Below, one piece after another: positions 9,328-21,555 of a stretch of DNA of 59,388 nucleotides (within the stretch, counting starts at the first letter, position 1; every line of letters starts with the position of its first letter). Under the pieces are notes generated by a model that was given only the letters and a program-made list of their open reading frames with translations, did no database searches and had not been told where the DNA came from. Origin of the DNA: Erysipelotrichaceae bacterium (GTDB taxonomy: Bacteria; Bacillota_I; Bacilli_A; Erysipelotrichales; Erysipelotrichaceae); contig JAAYSZ010000033.1 of NCBI GenBank assembly GCA_012523895.1, positions 1 to 59,388 on the forward strand. The letters run 5' to 3'. The translations under genes were made by a program, and so were the position numbers.

Positions 9328-9360
9328 AGAATTTTTAATATTATTTTTACATTATTACTG

Positions 9361-9366
9361 TATAAT
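9361..9366 (+). promoter_or_regulatory. -10 element placed for leaderless transcription
   Basis: TATAAT at 9361-9366 ends only six bases before the ATG at 9373, so transcription should begin at or beside the start codon. No SD is present in the short gap. No good -35 at 17 bp. Confidence 0.5.
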
Positions 9367-9372
9367 TTACAT

Positions 9373-9879
9373 ATGAAAAAATTATATTTTAAGCAAAAAG
9401 TATTTAAAATTACAGATCATTATGAAGTTTATAATGAACATGATGAAATTGAATACTATGTAGACCAAGATTTTAGGTTTATGGGTTTTAGTGTTAATGT
9501 AACTGATGCAGGTAGAAACTATGTTTTTAATATTGAAAGAGAGGTATTTAGTTTACTACCAAAGTTTTACATTAATTTTAAAGATGGTAGTAATTTAATA
9601 ATGAAAAGTAGATTATCTTTTTTAAAAAAGGTAATTGATGTAGAATCTGAAGACTTGCAGTTAAGATTAGAAGGAGATATTTGGGATTATAATTTTCGTG
9701 TATATAACCAAGATAATGAAATAGCCTTTATTACAAAAAAATTATTTTCTTGGGGAGATACTTATGAAATGACTATATTAGATAGTTATTATTCTGATGT
9801 AATTTTAGCTATCACAATAGGTGTTGATTGTATTAAAGATGCTCAAAGAGCAGCTTCATCAACAAGCTCTGACAGTTAA
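9373..9879 (+). CDS. LURP-one-related (Tubby-like) protein
   Basis: 168 aa beta-rich protein. The pattern of paired strands (LYFKQKVFKITDHYEVYNE, YYVDQDFRFMG, RLEGDIWDYNFRVY, ISW/FSWGDTYEMTI) and the ending DCIKDAQ fit the LURP-one/YxjI family, a Tubby-like barrel of unknown bacterial function, possibly lipid binding. There is no signal peptide. The start is inferred from the homology pattern because no SD is visible; the -10 six bases upstream suggests a leaderless mRNA. Confidence 0.75.
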   Translation: MKKLYFKQKVFKITDHYEVYNEHDEIEYYVDQDFRFMGFSVNVTDAGRNYVFNIEREVFSLLPKFYINFKDGSNLIMKSRLSFLKKVIDVESEDLQLRLEGDIWDYNFRVYNQDNEIAFITKKLFSWGDTYEMTILDSYYSDVILAITIGVDCIKDAQRAASSTSSDS

Positions 9880-9912
9880 AGCAAAAAAATATCGAAAAAC
9901 AATAAATAATTA

Positions 9913-9962
9913 TTGTAAAACGATAATTTTTATATTATTATACCTCTAGGAGGTATTTTTTT
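9913..9962 (+). promoter_or_regulatory. Promoter and SD-sequestering hairpin before the DUF2975 gene
   Basis: TTGTAA (9913-9918), 17 bp, TATTAT (9936-9941) form a plausible promoter. The hairpin TACCTC-TAG-GAGGTA (9941-9955) followed by T8 looks like an intrinsic terminator for the upstream gene, but its right arm is the SD AGGAGGT (9948-9954) of the next gene. A transcript starting from this promoter would begin inside the hairpin and free the SD; readthrough RNA would hide it. Confidence 0.55.
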
Positions 9963-10430
9963 ATGGAATACAATAATGATAAATCTATCACTATTACTAA
10001 ATATTTAATAATTTTAGTTCAATTAGGCATAATTGGGTTATCTATTATTGCATATTGGTTTTTTAATAACTATAAATTATTTGCTAGATTTAAATATTTG
10101 GTAAGTAGTTTAGATAAATATCTTTTATTATTTATAATAAGCACTTATTTAATTTTGTTAGTTGGGTTTTATATAATGAGTAATTTAAGTAAATTAATAA
10201 ATAATATTAATGAAGAAGAAATATTTATTTTAGAAAATATTAATTTATTGAGGTATATAAGTTGGGCTTGTTTCTTGATTGCATTTATTAGTTTGTTATC
10301 TACATTTTATTATTATGCTTGGTTTATTATTTTTGTGGTTGGTATTTTTATGGGAATGCTATTGAGGGTTATTAAAAATGTTTTCTCTAAAGCTTTAGAG
10401 ATAAAAGAAGAAAATGATTTGACGGTGTAA
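9963..10430 (+). CDS. DUF2975 membrane protein
   Basis: 155 aa, four hydrophobic helices with short loops, matching the DUF2975 plan, and followed two bases later by a small Xre-type regulator. DUF2975-HTH pairs are common in Bacillota and may form a membrane-linked sensing unit, though this is inference. SD AGGAGGT at 9948-9954 lies in a hairpin. First gene of a three-gene operon. Confidence 0.78.
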   Translation: MEYNNDKSITITKYLIILVQLGIIGLSIIAYWFFNNYKLFARFKYLVSSLDKYLLLFIISTYLILLVGFYIMSNLSKLINNINEEEIFILENINLLRYISWACFLIAFISLLSTFYYYAWFIIFVVGIFMGMLLRVIKNVFSKALEIKEENDLTV

Positions 10431-10431
10431 T

Positions 10432-10647
10432 ATGGCTATTAGGATTAATTTAGATGTAGTTATGGCAAAAAGAAAAATAACCTCAAAAGAGCTTTCAGAG
10501 AGAATAGGAATCACACAAGCAAATTTATCGATTTTAAGAACAGGAAAGGCTAAGGCTATAAGATTAAGTACTTTAGATGCATTATGTAGAGAGCTTGATT
10601 GTCAGCCTTATGATATTTTGGAATACGTAGATGAAGAAGAATGTTAA
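10432..10647 (+). CDS. Small Xre/YozG-like HTH regulator
   Basis: 71 aa composed of one Cro/CI helix-turn-helix: MAKRKITSKELSERIGITQANLSILRTGKAKAIRLSTLDALCRELDCQPYDILEY, a typical YozG-type domain. It starts one base after the DUF2975 stop and its end overlaps the next gene by 17 bases, so the three are cotranscribed. It probably controls this operon; the target site is not identified. Confidence 0.9.
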   Translation: MAIRINLDVVMAKRKITSKELSERIGITQANLSILRTGKAKAIRLSTLDALCRELDCQPYDILEYVDEEEC

Positions 10648-12022
10648 TTTTATAACTGCAATATTAATGTGGTTAATATCATATTTTTATATAGATAATA
10701 CATTTAATACATATAGTTTAGGATTTTCTATAACTATATTTACAACACTAATTGTAGGCTTATCATATTGGTATATTATAGAACATGGTATAGAAGTGTC
10801 TAATGAAAGTTATTGGTATATGGCTTATGTATTACTTATAGGTTTATCATATTCAATATTTAGTGCTTCTGGATTAAGATTTATTAAAATGTTGGTTTTA
10901 TTAAGCAGTTTAGGATATTGGTTATTAGTTGTAAGTAATTCAAGAACTAGTAAGGTAATTGATTATAATATATTAAAAGATTTATTTATGAAGATATTTA
11001 TTAAACCAATTTCTAAATTGCATTTATTAACGGTTAATTTATTTTTTCAAGTTTCTATTAAAGATAAAAAAACTAAAAATATAGTTTATGGTTTAGTAAT
11101 TGCATTTCCTATATTGCTAGTTGTAGTTGCATTATTATCTAGTACAGATAGTACATTTAATAATTTATTAAATACTTTTATAAATTTAAAATTTTTAGAA
11201 AATATAAATATATTTTATTTAGTTGTTTCATTTTTATTGGCTAGTGGGTTTTTTAGTGCTCTATTTATAAATACAAATGAAAAAGAAAACAATAATTATA
11301 AAGGGTTTTATTTAGATAAAACAATTATTAAAACAATTTTAATTAGTTTTATATTAGTTTACGTTGTTTATTTAATTAGTGTATCTTATACATATTTAAA
11401 TTATCAGGTAGTAGACTTAAAAGCATCACAAATATCTAGTTATGCAAAAAGTGGTTTTTATGAATTGTGTGCAGTTTCATTTATAAATTTTATATTGTTT
11501 ATTTTTAGTAGGTGGTTAGTAGAAGAAGAGGATAAAAATCTTAAGTCATTACTTTGTGTAATTGGTATTCAAACATTAATAATGATTGCTTTAGCAATGT
11601 TAAGATTATTTGTTTATATAGGAATATATGGATTAACGTATTTGAGATTTAATGCTTTAGTGTTTATGGTTTTATTATTTATTACAGTAATATTGTTTAT
11701 AATTGGTGTATATAAAAATATTAATTATACAAAGATTAGTGTATTAATAGGTTCATTTGTATTTTTAGTTTTATGTTATACAAATATAGGGAAATTAATA
11801 ATATCTTATAACTATCATATAAACAATTTTAATTATTATGATTATTATAGTTATGGATATGAAAGTATTCCTTATTTAATAAAAGAATACAACGAATCAG
11901 ACAATAATGAAGGTATTAAAAATATAATTGATAACTTTAAATATGATTTAAATGAAACAAGATATATAAATCATACGGTTGAATCATTAAATTATTTAAA
12001 AATGTTAGAAGAAATGAAATAG
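10631..12022 (+). CDS. DUF4153/DUF4173 polytopic membrane protein
   Basis: 463 aa with about 11-12 hydrophobic helices and an aqueous C-terminal domain of about 80 residues. The segment YAKSGFYELCAVSFINF is the conserved DUF4173-type motif. Function unknown in the family. The start overlaps the HTH gene by 17 bases and has no separate promoter, so expression depends on the upstream HTH gene. Ends in a terminator convergent with the Fic gene. Confidence 0.82.
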   Translation: MKKNVNFITAILMWLISYFYIDNTFNTYSLGFSITIFTTLIVGLSYWYIIEHGIEVSNESYWYMAYVLLIGLSYSIFSASGLRFIKMLVLLSSLGYWLLVVSNSRTSKVIDYNILKDLFMKIFIKPISKLHLLTVNLFFQVSIKDKKTKNIVYGLVIAFPILLVVVALLSSTDSTFNNLLNTFINLKFLENINIFYLVVSFLLASGFFSALFINTNEKENNNYKGFYLDKTIIKTILISFILVYVVYLISVSYTYLNYQVVDLKASQISSYAKSGFYELCAVSFINFILFIFSRWLVEEEDKNLKSLLCVIGIQTLIMIALAMLRLFVYIGIYGLTYLRFNALVFMVLLFITVILFIIGVYKNINYTKISVLIGSFVFLVLCYTNIGKLIISYNYHINNFNYYDYYSYGYESIPYLIKEYNESDNNEGIKNIIDNFKYDLNETRYINHTVESLNYLKMLEEMK

Positions 12023-12050
12023 AAGGTCAAATTTTGACCTTCTATTTTAC
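12021..12050 (+). terminator. Hairpin between DUF4153 and fic genes
   Basis: AGAAGGTCAA (12021-12030) pairs with TTGACCTTCT (12034-12043), followed by ATTTTAC. T tract is weak; probably bidirectional. Confidence 0.65.
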
Positions 12051-12071
12051 TTGTATACTTAAAGATTATTA

Positions 12072-12674
12072 TTATAAATTTTTAAGTTTAAATGTTTTAT
12101 ATCCTTCATAATAATAACTATAATCAATGCCTTTAATAAATATGGTTCTATCGTTTACTTTATCAGTAAGAGCATTTTTTAAAATAAGTTTTATTTCAGT
12201 ATCTTTAATTGGACTACGTTCCATAGCTAATAAGTAATCTTGCTTATCTACTTTACTCCAATCTATTACATTATTTATTTCTGTTTTTAAAATATGATCT
12301 AACCATATACGCATACTTCTGCCATTACCTTCTCTAAATGGATGAGCTACATTCATTTCAATATACTTTTCTATTATTTCATCAAAATTTGATTGTGGCA
12401 TTGTATCTATATTTTTAAGGGCAGATTCTAGATATATGATTGGTACAAAACGAAAATTTCCTTTAGCGATATTTAAAGTGCGTATCTTTCCTGCAAAATC
12501 ATAAATCTCTTCAAACAAATACTTATGTATTATTTGTAGTGTAGAAAATTTTCCAGAAGGAAAAGTATCTAGAATATTTTTTTCAAATAATTCTAAAGCC
12601 TTTTTTTTACTAATACGCTCTTCTTCAACAGCAAGCTTAGAATAGTCTGTAATACCTGATTTATTTTTAATCAT
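12072..12674 (-). CDS. Fic-domain AMP-transferase, class III autoinhibited
   Basis: 200 aa. The core motif HPFREGNGRS is at 111-120 with catalytic His111 and metal-binding Glu115, so the enzyme looks active. At the C-terminus, SYYYEG (186-191) fits the [S/T]xxxE[G/N] inhibitory motif; its position after the Fic core marks class III Fic proteins, which are self-inhibited by Glu190 and need no separate antitoxin. Fic enzymes transfer AMP to Ser/Thr/Tyr of target proteins such as gyrase or themselves. SD AAAGGAG precedes the ATG. Substrate cannot be read from sequence. Confidence 0.92.
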   Translation of the reverse strand: MIKNKSGITDYSKLAVEEERISKKKALELFEKNILDTFPSGKFSTLQIIHKYLFEEIYDFAGKIRTLNIAKGNFRFVPIIYLESALKNIDTMPQSNFDEIIEKYIEMNVAHPFREGNGRSMRIWLDHILKTEINNVIDWSKVDKQDYLLAMERSPIKDTEIKLILKNALTDKVNDRTIFIKGIDYSYYYEGYKTFKLKNL

Positions 12675-12731
12675 ATTGGCTCCTTTATTAAGACTATATA
12701 TATTATATTATAAAATTTAAATAGAACTTAA

Positions 12732-12841
12732 TTTAATGATGATTTTAAAAATGTTGATAATGAAAGATGGACAGATAAAAAACTACAGAAATAAATAAAT
12801 TATTAGAATTTATTATAGAATCAAATAATATAGAATTATAA
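12732..12841 (+). pseudogene. Possible decayed ORF remnant
   Basis: In the 235-base gap before the pyrophosphatase gene, one frame reads FNDDFKNVDNERWTDKK (12732-12779); after an A-run it continues only in another frame as TTEINKLLEFIIESNNIEL and a stop at 12839-12841. The two halves look protein-like and would join by a single frameshift at the A-run. No start or SD and no recognised family, so it could be chance. Confidence 0.3.
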
Positions 12842-12875
12842 AGAAAGTAATACCTTCCTTTTTGTTTTATTAAAA

Positions 12876-12884
12876 TGGTATAAT
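12876..12884 (+). promoter_or_regulatory. Extended -10 promoter of the pyrophosphatase gene
   Basis: TGG followed by TATAAT (12879-12884), 26 bases before the ATG, with SD AAGGAG between. No recognisable -35, as expected for an extended -10. Confidence 0.65.
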
Positions 12885-12909
12885 TTTTATATAGGGTTAA
12901 GGAGATATC

Positions 12910-14526
12910 ATGCGAAAACCAGTTTATGTAGTTGGACATAAGAATCCAGATTGTGATTCTATAGTTTCCGCAATCGCATATGCTGAGCTTAAAAACAAAT
13001 TAGGTCTTAAGTCACAGGCATGTCGTTTAGGTGATTGTAATAGTGAAACTAAGTATTTGTTAAAGAAATTTAATTTTGAACAACCAGAGCTAATCTATAG
13101 TGCTAAATGCTTACTAAAGGAAATCGAAAAAGATGAAGCTGTTTTAATATCTGTAGATTACACAATGAAACAAGCATTAGATGAAGTTTTAAAGAGAAAA
13201 AACAAAGGTGTTTTTGTAGTTGATGATAATAAGAGATTATTAGGAATTGTTTCTATTTCTGATTTAACTAGTCTTTGGACAGATAAACCAGAAGATTTAA
13301 AGAAATTAATGAAAACAGCATCTTTACAAAACATAAAAGATACACTAAAAGGTGATATTTATAATAAGAGTGAAAACTTTAAACCAAGTGGAGAAGTTTT
13401 TTTGTTGCCTTCTTTATCTGATAATGGATCTATTTATAAAGATGGTATTGTAATTGTGGGTAACAATCCTGATATTCAAAGATATCTTATAGATTCTGAT
13501 GCTGCACTAATAATTATTTGCGGTGAAGCTTGGGTGGATAATGTAACCTTAGCTAAAGCAAAAGATAAAGATGTAAGTATAATACATACATCTTTGACAG
13601 CTTTAGAGTGTAGTCAAATAATATTTCAATCGCCAAGTGTTAAAGAAGTTATGACTAAGGATGTTATTGTATTTAAAAGCACAGAAACAGTTGAAGAAGC
13701 AAGCAATAGAATGGCTAAAACTAGATTTAGAACATATCCTGTTTTAAATGAAAAAGATCAAGTTATTAATGCAATAAGTAGATTCCACTTATTTAATTAC
13801 GAAAAGAAAAGATTTATATTAGTAGATCATAACGAAGTAACTCATTCGGTAAATGATTTAGAATTTGGTGAAATAATAGAGATTATAGATCATCATAGAT
13901 TTGGTGGTATTGAAACAACTAGACCAATAAACATAATTGCTAAAACTGTTGGAGCAACTTCGACTATAATAGCTCAACAATATATTTTAAATAAGGTTGA
14001 CTTAAGTAAAGAAATGGCAGGACTTTTATTAGGGGCTATTATTAGTGATACATTATCTTTGAAATCTCCAACTACTACAGAAGATGATATAGAAATGGCA
14101 AGAAGACTTAGCGCTATATCTAAGATTTCTGTAGATCAATTAAGTAAAGAAATGGTTAAGTCTTCAGATTCGATTTTAAATAAAACTCATATTGAATTAC
14201 TTTATGATGATTTTAAAGAATTTAGAATAGATGATTATAGAGTTGCAATAGGTCAAAGTCAATGTAAGGATAGTAGTGAATTCTTTAAGATAAAGGATGA
14301 ATTTTTAAAGTTTTTAAATGAAGTGGTAATTACTCAGCAATATGATTTATTACTTATCATGTTTACTGATCCTTTAGGAACAGGTTCTCACTTTTTATAC
14401 ACAGGAAAAAAATCATGGGTAGTTTATGAAGGTTTCCAAGATGTATTAGTTGATAGTTTTGCGACAAATATTATTTCTAGAAAAAAACAAGTTTTACCAA
14501 TAATTATCGAAACTATTACTAAGTGA
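12910..14526 (+). CDS. ppaC: Manganese-dependent inorganic pyrophosphatase with CBS and DRTGG domains
   Basis: Family II (DHH) pyrophosphatase, 538 aa, hydrolysing PPi in the cytoplasm. The catalytic DHH part is split by an insert: VVGHKNPDCDS at the start, then CBS domain 1 (about residues 75-120, GVFVVDDNKRLLGIVSISDL), a DRTGG-like region, CBS domain 2 (VKEVMTKDVIVF), then VDHNE and IDHHRFGG with GATSTII and the C-terminal DHHA2 domain. The CBS insert in Clostridium and Moorella relatives binds adenine nucleotides (AMP/ADP inhibit, ATP or ApnA activate), so similar control is expected. Confidence 0.95.
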   Translation: MRKPVYVVGHKNPDCDSIVSAIAYAELKNKLGLKSQACRLGDCNSETKYLLKKFNFEQPELIYSAKCLLKEIEKDEAVLISVDYTMKQALDEVLKRKNKGVFVVDDNKRLLGIVSISDLTSLWTDKPEDLKKLMKTASLQNIKDTLKGDIYNKSENFKPSGEVFLLPSLSDNGSIYKDGIVIVGNNPDIQRYLIDSDAALIIICGEAWVDNVTLAKAKDKDVSIIHTSLTALECSQIIFQSPSVKEVMTKDVIVFKSTETVEEASNRMAKTRFRTYPVLNEKDQVINAISRFHLFNYEKKRFILVDHNEVTHSVNDLEFGEIIEIIDHHRFGGIETTRPINIIAKTVGATSTIIAQQYILNKVDLSKEMAGLLLGAIISDTLSLKSPTTTEDDIEMARRLSAISKISVDQLSKEMVKSSDSILNKTHIELLYDDFKEFRIDDYRVAIGQSQCKDSSEFFKIKDEFLKFLNEVVITQQYDLLLIMFTDPLGTGSHFLYTGKKSWVVYEGFQDVLVDSFATNIISRKKQVLPIIIETITK

Positions 14527-14530
14527 TTAC

Positions 14531-14559
14531 TTTTACTTTGATAATCACAATGTTATAAT
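14531..14559 (+). promoter_or_regulatory. Promoter for upp and the ATP synthase operon
   Basis: TATAAT at 14554-14559 with TTTTAC at 14531-14536, spacing 17 bp, 26 bases before the upp ATG. The -35 is a weak match. No other promoter is evident before atpB, so upp and atp genes are probably one transcript. Confidence 0.55.
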
Positions 14560-14585
14560 TGTTAGGATTGAAAGGAAAAGAAATT

Positions 14586-15206
14586 ATGTTAAATGTATTA
14601 GATCATCCATTAATAACTCATAAACTTACACATATGAGGGATAAAAACACAGGAACAAAAGATTTTAGAGAAAATCTTGATGAAATTGCGGGTCTTATGG
14701 CTTATGAAATATGTAGAGATTTACCTACAAAAGATATAACCATAGAAACTCCTATGGGACCTTGTGATACAAAAGTATTATCAAAAGATGTTGTATTAAT
14801 ACCAATACTTAGAGCAGGGATTGGATTGGTAAATGGTATTACTGATTTAATACCTACTGCAAAAGTAGGGTTTATTGGATTATATAGAGATGAAGAGACA
14901 CTTCTTCCTCATGAGTATTTTGTAAAAATGCCAAGCAATTTACCAGATGCAGTTTGTATGATACTTGATCCAATGCTTGCAACAGGTGGAAGTGCAGTTG
15001 CGGCAATCGATATGATTAAGAAAAGAGGTGCAACTAATATTAAACTTGTTTGTATAGTTGGTGCACCAGAAGGAGCTAAGGCAGTTATGGATGCTCATCC
15101 AGATGTAGAAATATATTTAGCTGCAATGGATGAAAAGCTTAATGAAAATGGTTATATTGTACCAGGATTAGGAGATGCAGGAGATAGAATTTTTGGTACT
15201 AAATAA
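14586..15206 (+). CDS. upp: Uracil phosphoribosyltransferase
   Basis: Converts uracil and PRPP to UMP (pyrimidine salvage), 206 aa. It shows [12 protein letters not shown], the PRPP-binding [15 protein letters not shown] and the uracil-binding C-terminus [14 protein letters not shown] 14586 is used because AAAGGA precedes it and the protein then begins [19 protein letters not shown] like other UPRTs; the TTG at 14559 sits in the -10. The stop overlaps the atpZ start (TAATG). upp directly before atp is the Bacillus arrangement. Confidence 0.97.
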   Translation: MLNVLDHPLITHKLTHMRDKNTGTKDFRENLDEIAGLMAYEICRDLPTKDITIETPMGPCDTKVLSKDVVLIPILRAGIGLVNGITDLIPTAKVGFIGLYRDEETLLPHEYFVKMPSNLPDAVCMILDPMLATGGSAVAAIDMIKKRGATNIKLVCIVGAPEGAKAVMDAHPDVEIYLAAMDEKLNENGYIVPGLGDAGDRIFGTK

Positions 15207-15379
15207 TGAATAAACCTGTATTAAAATTTATAGGAAGACTTATAGTAGGTTTATTTGTTGGTGTAGTAGTGGGAAATATTCTTGATAAAAAGTTTAACAC
15301 TACTCCATTTATAATGATTGGACTAATAGTGTATGTTGTATTTGGAAGTCTATACATATTAGTTAAAGGTGAAAAATGA
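15206..15379 (+). CDS. atpZ: AtpZ-like small membrane protein
   Basis: A 57-residue ORF with two transmembrane helices (about residues 8-24 and 34-52), starting [19 protein letters not shown]. It overlaps upp by one base (TAATG) and atpI by four (ATGA), so it is a real operon member despite its size. Small AtpZ/AtpI-class proteins sit before atpB in many bacteria; they are linked to c-ring assembly or to Mg2+/Ca2+ entry for the ATPase. Assignment rests on size, topology and position. Confidence 0.75.
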   Translation: MNKPVLKFIGRLIVGLFVGVVVGNILDKKFNTTPFIMIGLIVYVVFGSLYILVKGEK

Positions 15380-15732
15380 GTGAAAGAGATTTATATAAAA
15401 AAGTAATTATATATGGCTTACTTGCATCAATATTAATTTCAATAATTTCATGGTTTATATTTAATGATATTAAGATTGTTGGAGGAATAATTATTGGTGC
15501 AGTTTCAAGGATTATCGGTTTTCTAGCGATTATACAAGGGGCTAGTAATGTATTAAATACAGGGAAATCTTATTTATCCACTGTAAACTATGTAGGAAGA
15601 TTAATATTCTATGGAATAATAATATTCTTTGCATTAAAAAACGATTTTAATGTTTTTGCATTACTTGTTGGTTTTACAATAATAAATATTGTAGTTTATA
15701 TAATGCAATTTACAATTAAGAAAGGGGCTTAA
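15376..15732 (+). CDS. atpI: ATP synthase protein I
   Basis: 118 aa with four hydrophobic helices, between atpZ and atpB. Matches the AtpI/subunit I pattern (basic N-terminus, GGIIIGAVSRIIGF). AtpI acts as a chaperone for c-ring assembly in Na+-ATP synthases such as that of Propionigenium. ATGA overlap with atpZ and one-base gap to atpB. Confidence 0.85.
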   Translation: MSERDLYKKVIIYGLLASILISIISWFIFNDIKIVGGIIIGAVSRIIGFLAIIQGASNVLNTGKSYLSTVNYVGRLIFYGIIIFFALKNDFNVFALLVGFTIINIVVYIMQFTIKKGA

Positions 15733-15733
15733 T

Positions 15734-16423
15734 ATGGAAGGGTTACTTGTTACTGTTGGAGATAAACAATTTTTTGTTCATCAAAGTATAGTAATTTGGC
15801 TAGTGCTATGTTTAATAATAACTATCACTTTAATATGGGCAGGAAGTAAAATTAAAAAAGCTGACCCAAGTAAAGCTCCTACAGGAGTTGTATTAGTTTT
15901 TGAAATACTTGCAAAAGCTGCAATAAGTACTATTGGTGGAAATTTAAAAGGTTTAACTTGGAAACATTTACCATTATTTGGAACTTTAATGTTAGCTATT
16001 GTATTAAGTAATTTAATGGGGTTATTTGGGCTACAAGTACCTACATCTAACTTAAGTGTTACAGGTACGTTGGGAATGTTGATGATTGTTTTAATACATG
16101 GAACAGATATTAAATTACATGGAATAGTAGGTAAGATAAAAGGAATGTTTGAACCAATGGCATTTCTATTTCCACTAAATGTTGCAGGAGATTTAGCTTT
16201 GCCTTTATCTTTGTCACTTCGTTTATTTGGAAACATGCTTGGAGGATCTATTATTACTGGTTTACTGTATGTTTTAATAAAAGCTTTATTACCATATAGT
16301 ATTATTTCATTTGTTGTAACACCATTTTTACACATGTACTTTGATGTGTTTTCTGCATTAATGCAGACGTTTATATTTTTCACAATAGCATCATTTTTCT
16401 TATCTGAGTCAAGTGATGTTTAA
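15734..16423 (+). CDS. atpB: ATP synthase subunit a
   Basis: Stator channel subunit of Fo, 229 aa, with 5-6 hydrophobic helices. The essential arginine lies in SLSLRLFGNMLGG (equivalent of E. coli aR210), and the last helix carries MQTFIFFTIASFFL. Together with the c ring it forms the two ion half-channels. No SD is needed if coupled to atpI one base upstream. Confidence 0.95.
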   Translation: MEGLLVTVGDKQFFVHQSIVIWLVLCLIITITLIWAGSKIKKADPSKAPTGVVLVFEILAKAAISTIGGNLKGLTWKHLPLFGTLMLAIVLSNLMGLFGLQVPTSNLSVTGTLGMLMIVLIHGTDIKLHGIVGKIKGMFEPMAFLFPLNVAGDLALPLSLSLRLFGNMLGGSIITGLLYVLIKALLPYSIISFVVTPFLHMYFDVFSALMQTFIFFTIASFFLSESSDV

Positions 16424-16437
16424 ATTTAAATTTCTAG

Positions 16438-16695
<258 letters not shown>

Positions 16696-16716
16696 TTATT
16701 AGTAAAGGAGTTACAA

Positions 16717-17219
16717 ATGATTAATATAGACAATTATTTACGATTAGATCTTGTGGATGTAACTCTTGTTCTTATATCAACATTTTTGATGGTGATGTTC
16801 GCAAAGAAATATTTTTGGAAATATGTTCAAGAATATTTAGAAAAAAGAGAAGCTTTAATTCAAAAAGAACTTGATGATGCTAGTAATAGAGATATTGAAA
16901 GTAAAAAATTACTAGATGAAGCTAGACAAAAAATTTATGACGTACAAGAACAAGCTAATGAAATTATGGATAGAGTTGAAGCTGAAGCTAGAAAAAATGC
17001 GGAAGATATAATTAATGAAGCTAGAACAAGTGCAGAAAGAATTAAAAAGAAAGCTCAAGAAGATATTGAACTTGAAAAGCGTGAAGTTATTGATGAATTA
17101 AAAGATGAAATGAGCGATATCGCATTATTAGCCGCAAGAAAATTAGTTGAAAAAGAATTAGATACAGAAACACAAAGAAAATACGTAGAAGATTTTATTG
17201 ATAAGGCAGGCGAAGATAG

Positions 17220-17232
<13 letters not shown>
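16717..17232 (+). CDS. atpF: ATP synthase subunit b
   Basis: 171 aa: one N-terminal transmembrane helix (about 14-32) followed by a long, charged, alanine-rich coiled coil (RIKKKAQEDIELEKREVIDELKDE region) that forms the peripheral stalk. SD AAAGGAG is upstream. Its end overlaps atpH by 13 bases. Confidence 0.94.
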
Positions 17233-19293
<2,061 letters not shown>

Positions 19294-19295
19294 TT

Positions 19296-20141
19296 ATGAC
19301 TTTAAGCAAACAAAAGCTAAGACAAAGGATAAATTCTATAAATTCCACTATGAAGATTACAAAGGCAATGGAATTAATTGCGAAGGTTAAACTTCAAAAA
19401 CAAAGGGATTTTATGGAAAAAAATCGTGAGTATGCGAGTATTTTAAAGGCGACTGTTAATGAGATTATTTCTAGAAACACACATAGTGAAAATCAATATT
19501 TAATTGAAAAAGATTCGCCTGTAAAACTTACATATGTTTTTAGTAGTGATATGGGATTATGTGGTGGATATAATTCAAATATGCTTAAGTTAATTGAAAC
19601 AGTAATAAAAAAAGAAGATCCAATTATATTGATTGGAAAAAAACAAAGAAGTTGGCTATTAAATAGAAATTATAATGTTATTAATAGCGAAATGAGTTCA
19701 GATAATATAGATTATGAACTTATTAAGGGATTAGCTGATATTGGTATAGAAAAATATATTAATAATGAAATTTCTGGTATTCAAGTATTGTATACAGAAT
19801 TTGTAAATACAGTTACATTTGAGCCTAGACTTGAAACATTATTACCATGTTTGGAAACTGGTGAAAAAAAGTATAGAGAAAAAAATGTTGAAACTATATT
19901 TGAACCTGATGAGGATACAGTTTTAAATGAAGTAATGCCTATGATGATACAGAATGTTTTATATAGTACATGGATTCAAACTAAGACTGCAGAACATGGT
20001 TCAAGAAGAATGGCTATGGAAACTGCAACAGATAATGCGGAAGAGTTAAGTGAAGAACTATTATTGAAATATAATCAAGCTCGTCAAGCTGCAATTACTC
20101 AGGAAATTACTGAAATTGTTAGTGGTGCGGATGCTTTGTAG
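19296..20141 (+). CDS. atpG: ATP synthase subunit gamma
   Basis: 281 aa rotor shaft. N-terminal coiled-coil segment RINSINSTMKITKAMELIA and C-terminal helix ATDNAEELSEELLLKYNQAR (with ITQEITEIVSGA) are the conserved ends that lie inside the alpha3beta3 hexamer. Two bases separate it from atpA. Confidence 0.96.
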   Translation: MTLSKQKLRQRINSINSTMKITKAMELIAKVKLQKQRDFMEKNREYASILKATVNEIISRNTHSENQYLIEKDSPVKLTYVFSSDMGLCGGYNSNMLKLIETVIKKEDPIILIGKKQRSWLLNRNYNVINSEMSSDNIDYELIKGLADIGIEKYINNEISGIQVLYTEFVNTVTFEPRLETLLPCLETGEKKYREKNVETIFEPDEDTVLNEVMPMMIQNVLYSTWIQTKTAEHGSRRMAMETATDNAEELSEELLLKYNQARQAAITQEITEIVSGADAL

Positions 20142-21554
<1,413 letters not shown>

Positions 21555-21555
21555 T

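Noticed and set aside
12745..12939. 64-codon minus-strand frame before the pyrophosphatase
   Set aside because: Covers the promoter and start of ppaC, no SD; the plus-strand remnant is the better reading.
15781..16383. 200-codon open frame antisense to atpB
   Set aside because: Antisense to a clear atpB gene with no SD or family match.
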